Of a stretch of DNA of 64,000 bases, positions 60,001 through 64,000 are shown in pieces; position 1 is the first letter of the stretch, and each line of letters begins with the position of its first letter. Both the position numbers and the translations under genes were made by a program. Location of the stretch: contig NC_053419.1 of NCBI RefSeq assembly GCF_016859285.1, forward strand, positions 16,685,501-16,749,500, read 5' to 3'. The notes under the pieces were generated by a model, which was not told the DNA's origin, made no database searches, and worked only from the letters and a program-made list of their open reading frames with translations. This DNA is from Xiphias gladius (taxonomy: Eukaryota; Chordata; Actinopteri; Istiophoriformes; Xiphiidae).

Positions 60001-63000
60001 ACCTTCTCTGTCAACCTATCCCAAAAGAGAGTTCAAATTTGTCAACCCTGGTAAGTGACACTGATGCACAAACCTTAGCTCAGTCTTAGATCCTGTGGTC
60101 GGAGAGATATCCCAGCCAGCCAGCAGCTTGTCAGACAAAATTACACACCAGTAAATGTTAACAAAAACATTTCAAACCACAACACAGCACTCAGAATGAG
60201 TGAATCCAACATCTTTAATCTACTTCCATGCTTGAATCCCCTCTTAAACCACACCCATTTGCCAATGCTTGTGTGTCAGACCAGCTCAATGGAATATCTG
60301 TGACCATGGGGTCTTTGCCCTGAGCTACCAGTGAGTGGCTCGTACTACCTTATGTAAAAAAAATACAAACTTTCTCTTTCAGGGATGGGATGAGTCTGCA
60401 GACTCAGGTTCCCAGCGACCACAGCAGCTGTTGCCCCCATTGCCCCCAGGCTGGGAAGAGAAGGTGGACAACCTGGGACGCACCTACTACGTCAACCACA
60501 ACAACCGCAGTACACAGTGGAAACGGCCCTCTAATGTGTATGCCTGATCTCATTTACATTTTTAGTTTTGACTCATGTATGAGTACTAATTTTGCTCTGT
60601 TTAAAGGAAGATTTCGACACTTTGAGAAAGGGACTTTGGCTTTATATTTAAGAGACAGAAATGAGAGCGTTATCAATCTTTGTAACTCTTGGCAGGAATA
60701 GTATATTTGTCAAAATGTCAAAAACTCTTCCTTCAAGAAAAGGTGCATGTAAGAAACAACTGTACCTCGATGTACACAGAAGGCACAGATATTATGTAAT
60801 CTCATTATTTACTCAAATGCACTTTGGCTCAGCTGTCAGAAGGAGCATGTACAAATCAGCATGACGGGCAGTAGGCTTAGGCAGATAGGGACTAAATCCA
60901 GCTATTTTGACATTAAGTGTTTTTGTCCATTTTAACCGGGCCAATCCTACCCAAATCTTTACTGTAGAACTACCTTAGCTATCAGTTGCATTTTTGGTTT
61001 TCTTTTACATAGCAGTAATACTGACTTGATCTACTGTCTTTTGGCCCAATCATATTTCCTAGCAGTAATTTTATAAGATTTAGTAACTTTAGTTTTTGTA
61101 TGATATCACTTCTTCTCTCTCAGGGATGTGATTTCAGAGACAGAGAGTGACAATCAACAGCGGCAGATCCATCAGGAAGCACACCGTGTTTTCCGTTCCA
61201 GACGCCACATTAGTGAAGACCTAGAGAATGAGCACCTGGAGCCCAGGGACATGGACAATGTGAGATAGAGCAATATGCACATATGTATAGTAGACACACA
61301 TACTGAGCCATAGCTGTCTCAAGTGACAAGGTCAGTACAATGTTATAGTTTCATGGTTGTGTCTCCTGGTTGCTCATGTAGTCCTGGGAGCTCATCACAG
61401 AAGAAGATTCTAACGACAGCTTGTCCCAGTCTCTGCCTGGCCCCTCCTCCATCTTGACACCACAACACCCACCAACACCCGTCACCCAGGAGTTTGCTGA
61501 AGATTTGAATCTGAGGCTGTCACTCACTCCCGAAACCAACGGCGAAGTGCCAGGGCCCAGCTCTGCTCTGGTGAGACTTGAACACTGTAATTTTCAGTAG
61601 TCAAAACCAAAACCGCTTACGCTTTCAATGACTAAATGGTGTAAACGTAGGCAGTCAAATTATTCTCAGTAGGTCTTTTTGTGTCAGACAGGCAGTGCTC
61701 GCAATAAGATTTTTACTCTCCACTTGCTTACTGTTTGTTTTTTTATTGTTGTTTTTGTTTTTGTTTTTGTTTTTAACAGAGCCAGCTCTCAAACAGACTC
61801 CGTTCCTCCAGTATGACGGATGGTGTCAGTGATCAGGCCCAGGCTCCTCCGCTTATTTCGGTACTTATTTCTGAACCCCTACATGTCCCCCCCATCCTGC
61901 CATCTTTCTTCTTTGGCTTCCTCCCTTTCCTTGTTACGTTACTTCTAGCGTACTGAACATCCTTTGCTTTGTACTCTGATTACCTTAGCAGGTTTGTATT
62001 GTTGTCACAATTACCTCATCTTTGTTGGCATGTCTCAGTGCTGTTGGTATACCACATATTAAATCACCACCTTAGATCCTCCTCCCATTTAAAAATTTCC
62101 ACTTTCCATACTAGGCAGGTCTCGCTGCCTCTTCACCTTTCCTTCCTGCTTTCTATGCTTCTTCGGTTTTACCGTTCATCCCTTTCTTCTTACGTCCGTG
62201 GGAATATCACCCCCCTTTCTCCCACTACCACTTTTTGCTCTCGGTGATTCACTCGCTGTTGCGTTTGATGTATTGTAGAAACATTATCTCTACAGCTGCG
62301 TGCCAACAGCTTCACCATTCCAGTAAAAATCAAAGGCAGGAAAGTAAGATTAAGAACAGTACCACATCAGTTAATGTATTCTCCAGAGAGTCCTGAGTCA
62401 TAGCATCATTGGAGATTCAGCTCAGCAAACGTGTCACAAGATCTGAATCAGATGCTTGTTCCACAGCTGAGTCACAGCAGCGAGCTTGGCCAAGCCAAGG
62501 AAAACTACAGGTACCAATGTCAGCCTTTTCCTAAATACAAACCTATCCTGGGTTTAATATTTTCCTCAGGGTTTTGTGAGCAATTGATTATTGAAGTCGA
62601 AAGACAGTTTTATTCAGGAAAGCAGTAAATTAGTGCAAACAGTTCCTTAATGATATTAAATGTGTATATAGGCGGATGGGTGCTCTTTGTCCTGACTAAT
62701 GCATGTGTGATTGCCTCTTGGAGGCTTGTGTTGGAGACAGGCTTTTATTTCTCATTTCCCCTGCTTCTCAGTTAATTCAAACTAAAAACCTACTCTGTGC
62801 GTACCTATTGTATTGATAAATTAATTATTATTGATTATGCTGATTATTAGTAGGCTTATAATGTGAAAAACCTACAAGAAGTGTTAAGTTTCATTGGCGG
62901 GAGCTTAACATTGAAAACTTTGGGAGGGAAAAAAACTGAAATGTGGAAGACTTTGTGACTTTGACACTATTTGAATTTATGGCAAGCTTAATAGTAGGTT

Positions 63001-64000
63001 GTGGAGTAGTATTACATTTCAAAATAGCTAAATGCATGGTTTTAACTTCAGGAATAATAATTGAAGTCATTCTTCACTGTAGTTATAGGGCATGTTGTAA
63101 TATAACTGTTAAATCTAAATCAGATAGATAACTGTGTTCCAAGTAATGTAGTTTAAAATAAGCAGAACAATGTCCAGTATCTGTCTCTGTAAAGCACTGC
63201 CAGCTGAACTACACTGATATTGTCGTCTTACTTGTCATGTGTCGTTTGGATTGCTTGGATGAAATTACAAGCTCTATTTTTCTTTTCTGTGCATTGGATC
63301 CCCTTTCTTACAGTTCATGTCTGAAATTTAAACTCTTTTTTGTGAACTTTCTGTGAACTTCAGCACAGTAATTCACTTCCGCTGCTCTCACATTTTCAGG
63401 ACACAGAACTGTTTTCTTTGACTGTTGTTACTGTAGCTTTTCTACTTGGGTTGAGAGTAAAGATGCTGCATTGGCTGGGATCAAATTTAAAGTTCAGGGA
63501 AAGATACTATCTTTTCCCTCCAACAGTGAAATGCAAGCCTGAGAACCTCTGCAGCTCAGACTTTCTTGATTTTTGTTTATCTTAAAATTAAAAGTTGATT
63601 ACTTTCCAATTTACTAAAAAAAAACTAAAAACTTAACTCTTAACCTACCGCTTGTGTAATCGAGTCAGCAACAGCAGTTTCTTTCCAAATTAATTGTGTT
63701 CCTTCCTGCTGCGCATCAACCTCACAGCTCCTATGCTTCACAGCCACCGCACTTTCTCACCATGGTCCATAATCACAGGAATCTCCTCCGTTTTTGTTGC
63801 TCCTCACCTCCTTGGAGAATAAATTCCCCCCTTTGTCCATTCAGTTTTTCCGAACTCAATCCTCACTACTGCCTAAACACTCACCCTTGCCCCATTTCTT
63901 CCACCCTCGCAATGAAAACATAACATACTGTGAACTAAAGACCGTCTTCCCCTGTTGTCTACCACCAGCAGAATTCCCAGACCAGAAGAACACGAGCTCA
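35161..64000 (+). CDS. nedd4l: nedd4l: NEDD4-like E3 ubiquitin ligase, 5' part (C2, WW1), runs off the window
   Basis: HECT E3 ligase that binds PY motifs of channels and transporters (ENaC is the classic target) and marks them for endocytosis. Exons of the C2 isoform: 35161-35205, 37274-37347, 43866-43947, 45669-45707, 46125-46178, 56979-57029, 58766-58827, 59212-59314, 60383-60537, 61124-61259, 61382-61570, 61780-61860, 63969 or 63972-64000+. All are GT-AG with consistent phases. Domains: C2 (about 15-150, [19 protein letters not shown]), WW1 (W194...P219), SGK1-type site RLRSSS (S341; human S342). NEDD4L rather than NEDD4 because of [28 protein letters not shown] and [11 protein letters not shown]2-4 and HECT lie outside the window. 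Confidence 0.96.
35206..37273. other. nedd4l intron 1
   Basis: No exon or RNA recognised. A degraded GATTAATC-type repeat lies at 36246-36420. Confidence 0.6.
36246..36420. repeat. GATTAGTC-type teleost repeat, copy 4 (partial)
   Basis: Starts AAGCTGCAACAATTAATCTA and includes GATATTCGATTAATTGTTTTAG, in the pattern of the copies at 10006, 11283 and 12355. Confidence 0.6.
37274..37347 (+). CDS. nedd4l: nedd4l exon 2 (C2 domain)
   Basis: Encodes [19 protein letters not shown] then DIIGA, the first C2 strand and start of the calcium-binding loop. Acceptor CTCTGCAG, donor AG|GTGAGC. Confidence 0.95.
38672..39302. repeat. Possible solo-LTR-like retroelement remnant
   Basis: A block of anomalously GC- and purine-rich sequence (GGAGAGGGAAACAGGAGGAC, GATGAGGTGCAGCTGGCGTG) in an AT-rich intron. 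It resembles the LTR texture of some teleost Ty3/Gypsy elements. I could not find a target-site duplication. The frames on the opposite strand are shadows of this composition. Confidence 0.3.
40826..41075. repeat. GATTAGTC-type teleost repeat, copy 5
   Basis: Contains AAGTCGATTAGTAGATAGGC, CAGGTTATCAAATGTGAGAATTTG and a TTTTATTGACCAAATGATTAATC block, the standard order of this family. Confidence 0.65.
41139..41163. repeat. (TA)n microsatellite
   Basis: About 12 TA units in nedd4l intron 2, just left of the Tc1 element. Confidence 0.9.
41362..42846 (+). mobile_element. Decayed full-length Tc1/mariner transposon with terminal inverted repeats
   Basis: Termini of about 100 bp are inverted and imperfect: left AAAGGTTTTGGCACCCTTGG..., right on the minus strand AAAGGTTCTGTGTACCCCTG..., both followed by GAAGATGAACTGATCT/AAAGATGAACTGATTT and AAAGGMATAAAGTTAAAG. 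The body, 41863-42625, is a transposase read in two frames with stops between them. [20 protein letters not shown] is the N-terminal paired-like domain; [17 protein letters not shown] and SQSPDLN belong to the catalytic DDE region. The stops make it a pseudogene. Confidence 0.85.
41863..42625 (+). pseudogene. Tc1 transposase pseudogene
   Basis: Two open segments (41863-42060, 42143-42625) are separated by in-frame stops (TGA at 42058-42060 and others). Homology runs in the order expected for Tc1 transposases: helix-turn-helix, WRKKG region, [13 protein letters not shown], then [14 protein letters not shown]. The DDE residues cannot all be verified because of frame breaks. No active product is expected. 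Confidence 0.8.
42852..42884. repeat. (ATACA)n pentanucleotide repeat
   Basis: Five to six ATACA units directly abut the right end of the Tc1 element. Confidence 0.85.
43866..43947 (+). CDS. nedd4l: nedd4l exon 3 (C2 domain)
   Basis: Encodes [20 protein letters not shown] then VQTKTIKK, identical to human NEDD4L as I know it and clearly different from the NEDD4 paralog (DPYVRVTLYDPMNG). Confidence 0.97.
43948..45668. other. nedd4l intron 3
   Basis: Nothing recognisable beyond short simple sequence (CCACCCCACCCC at about 44196). Confidence 0.6.
45669..45707 (+). CDS. nedd4l: nedd4l exon 4 (C2 domain)
   Basis: A 39-nt exon encoding [13 protein letters not shown], donor AGA|GTGAGT, phase 0 on both sides. 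Confidence 0.95.
46125..46178 (+). CDS. nedd4l: nedd4l exon 5 (C2 domain)
   Basis: Encodes [18 protein letters not shown], 18 codons, phase 0. The following exon (56979) is the point at which the long isoform also joins. Confidence 0.95.
46179..50350. other. nedd4l intron 5, upstream of the long-isoform exon
   Basis: A CA run lies at 48172-48221. No additional coding exon recognised. The last ~350 bases (purine-rich, around 50150-50350) are likely promoter/5' UTR of the long isoform, since no acceptor is needed before its ATG. Confidence 0.5.
48172..48221. repeat. (CA)n microsatellite
   Basis: About 24 CA units with one T interruption. Confidence 0.95.
50351..51466 (+). CDS. nedd4l: nedd4l alternative first exon: 372-residue unique N-terminus of the long isoform
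   Basis: ATG at 50351 starts [16 protein letters not shown], matching the long human NEDD4 isoform start MAQSLRLHFAARRSNT. It is open for 372 codons and ends NNPK|GTAAAG in phase 0, so it can splice directly to [11 protein letters not shown] at 56979, as in human NEDD4 isoform 1. This replaces the first half of C2. The region is low-complexity and serine-rich, with KRSSSM (71-76) and KSSSM (91-95). It contains PPCY (119-122) and PPPYY (145-149), PPxY motifs of the kind WW domains bind. Near its end, [11 protein letters not shown] parallels the human LLIKFASG block. An in-frame GTG six codons upstream is not the start. Expression is inferred. Confidence 0.9.
51467..56978. other. nedd4l intron following the long-isoform exon
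   Basis: 5.5 kb, AT-rich. No exon recognised. An AATAAA lies at 51649-51654, downstream of the retained-intron stop at 51490. Short open frames throughout lack similarity. Confidence 0.55.
56979..57029 (+). CDS. nedd4l: nedd4l exon 6 (shared by both isoforms)
   Basis: Encodes [17 protein letters not shown], identical to human NEDD4L in this stretch. Acceptor TTTCCTAG, donor CCG|GTGAGT, phase 0. A TG run (57049-57087) starts about 20 bases into the next intron. Confidence 0.97.
57049..57087. repeat. (TG)n microsatellite next to the exon 6 donor
   Basis: About 19 TG units beginning about 20 nt downstream of the splice donor. Confidence 0.95.
57088..58765. other. nedd4l intron 6
   Basis: No exon recognised. 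At 58324-58380 a segment reading GGAACTTTATTGATCCATAC...GGGGAAATTC resembles the tail of a common fish retroposon, too short to assign. Confidence 0.5.
58766..58827 (+). CDS. nedd4l: nedd4l exon 7
   Basis: Encodes [20 protein letters not shown]. The donor is AG|GTCAGT, a weaker GTC type; the split serine codon matches the next exon. Confidence 0.95.
59212..59314 (+). CDS. nedd4l: nedd4l exon 8
   Basis: Encodes [18 protein letters not shown] then [16 protein letters not shown], the end of the C2 region and an acidic linker. Confidence 0.95.
59315..60382. other. nedd4l intron 8
   Basis: Nothing recognisable; an 86-codon frame at 59517-59777 has no similarity. Confidence 0.6.
60383..60537 (+). 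CDS. nedd4l: nedd4l exon 9: first WW domain
   Basis: Encodes [16 protein letters not shown], then the WW core [19 protein letters not shown] and [13 protein letters not shown]. Both tryptophans (W194, W216), the YY and the closing proline are present, so PPxY binding is expected. The donor that keeps phase is AATGT|GTATGC at 60537; an adjacent GTGTAT two bases earlier would break the frame. Confidence 0.95.
60601..60745. repeat. Family D repeat, partial copy 3
   Basis: AAAGGAAGATTTCGACACTTTGAG and AATGAGAGCGTTATCAATCT...CTCTTGGCAGGAATAG follow the terminal order of the copies at 16752 and 22505. Confidence 0.5.
61124..61259 (+). CDS. nedd4l: nedd4l exon 10
   Basis: Encodes [19 protein letters not shown] and [31 protein letters not shown] is a NEDD4L signature. 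Donor AAT|GTGAGA. Confidence 0.95.
61382..61570 (+). CDS. nedd4l: nedd4l exon 11
   Basis: Encodes [20 protein letters not shown], then a Pro/Thr-rich linker and [20 protein letters not shown]. It matches the human PWETISEE...[20 protein letters not shown] segment. 63 codons, phase 0. Confidence 0.95.
61750..61775 (+). repeat. (GTTTTT)n tract forming the exon 12 acceptor
   Basis: Four TTTTTG-type units run straight into TTAACAG at 61773-61779. Confidence 0.85.
61780..61860 (+). CDS. nedd4l: nedd4l exon 12: SGK1-type phosphosite
   Basis: Encodes [19 protein letters not shown] and then [14 protein letters not shown](M) fits RxRxxS and aligns with the human SRLRSCS(S342) site, whose phosphorylation by SGK1 recruits 14-3-3 and inhibits the ligase. 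A (GTTTTT)n tract forms its polypyrimidine acceptor. The donor is GTACTT, relatively weak. Confidence 0.94.
62296..62343 (+). CDS. nedd4l: Candidate 48-nt cassette exon of nedd4l
   Basis: CTCTACAG| precedes 16 open codons ([16 protein letters not shown]) followed by |GTAAGA, a strong donor. Length is a multiple of three and both borders are phase 0, fitting exactly between exon 12 and the next exon. I recognise no homologous segment in human NEDD4L, so this is a splice-site-based prediction only. Confidence 0.25.
62421..62510 (+). CDS. nedd4l: Candidate 90-nt cassette exon of nedd4l
   Basis: AGATTCAG| precedes 30 open codons starting [20 protein letters not shown] and ending GKLQ|GTACCA. The polypyrimidine tract is poor and the donor average. 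It fits phase 0 and does not match known NEDD4L as I remember it. Possibly chance. Confidence 0.2.
63969..64000 (+). CDS. nedd4l: nedd4l exon 13, truncated by the window edge
   Basis: After CTACCACCAG the frame reads [10 protein letters not shown], continuing the phase-0 exit of exon 12. It resembles the NEDD4L segment TRRARSSTVTGG just before WW2. The acceptor is a CAGCAG tandem, so the exon starts at 63969 or 63972 with or without a glutamine. Confidence 0.75.

Larger units (their letters stand above)
61861..63968. other. nedd4l intron 12, with two candidate cassette exons
   Basis: Two open, phase-0, multiple-of-three segments with canonical splice sites lie at 62296-62343 and 62421-62510 and are annotated separately. 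The remainder shows nothing recognisable. Confidence 0.5.

Noticed and set aside
60536..60540. GTGTAT donor two bases earlier at the end of the WW1 exon
   Set aside because: Using it breaks phase with exon 10; the GTATGC donor after 60537 keeps it.

Overview
This is a vertebrate nuclear window. Gene content, compact introns and the repeat set point to a teleost fish, most likely a percomorph; the species cannot be named from the sequence. The repeats are decayed Tc1/mariner copies, several families of short inverted-repeat elements typical of fish, and long CA and TATC microsatellites. I assembled every gene from splice junctions, and exon lengths and phases close exactly in all three large genes.

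Layout. (1) 260-10830, minus strand: a complete 14-exon agxt2 gene (mitochondrial alanine-glyoxylate aminotransferase 2, predicted 516 aa). (2) 10.9-13.3 kb: agxt2 promoter, then a spacer dense in nested MITE-like repeats. (3) 14341-24069, minus strand: the complete coding part of a prolactin receptor (8 coding exons, predicted 652 aa). A likely non-coding first exon and GC-box promoter lie near 30.7-30.9 kb. (4) 33384-33575, minus strand: a GC-rich 63-codon reading frame that looks coding but that I do not recognise. (5) 35161 to the right edge, plus strand: the 5' half of nedd4l, a HECT E3 ubiquitin ligase, with the C2 domain, the first WW domain and a conserved SGK1-type phosphosite. The remaining WW domains and the HECT domain lie beyond the window. 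Inside this gene, 50351-51466 is a very large alternative first coding exon. It matches the unique N-terminus of the long NEDD4 isoform and carries its own WW-binding PPxY motifs.

The genes do not form an operon or pathway. agxt2 and prlr are tandem neighbours, as in human 5p13. prlr and nedd4l are divergent, with the small frame between them. PRLR is a cytokine receptor whose tail carries a DSGxxS degron, and NEDD4L turns over membrane proteins, but physical linkage does not imply a functional one.

No CRISPR array, prokaryotic system, tRNA or rRNA was seen. The observations most worth following up are the PPxY motifs in the long nedd4l exon, two candidate in-frame cassette exons near 62.3-62.5 kb, the unrecognised small frame at 33.4 kb, and a LINE fragment flanked by an exact 10-bp duplication inside an older repeat in a prlr intron.
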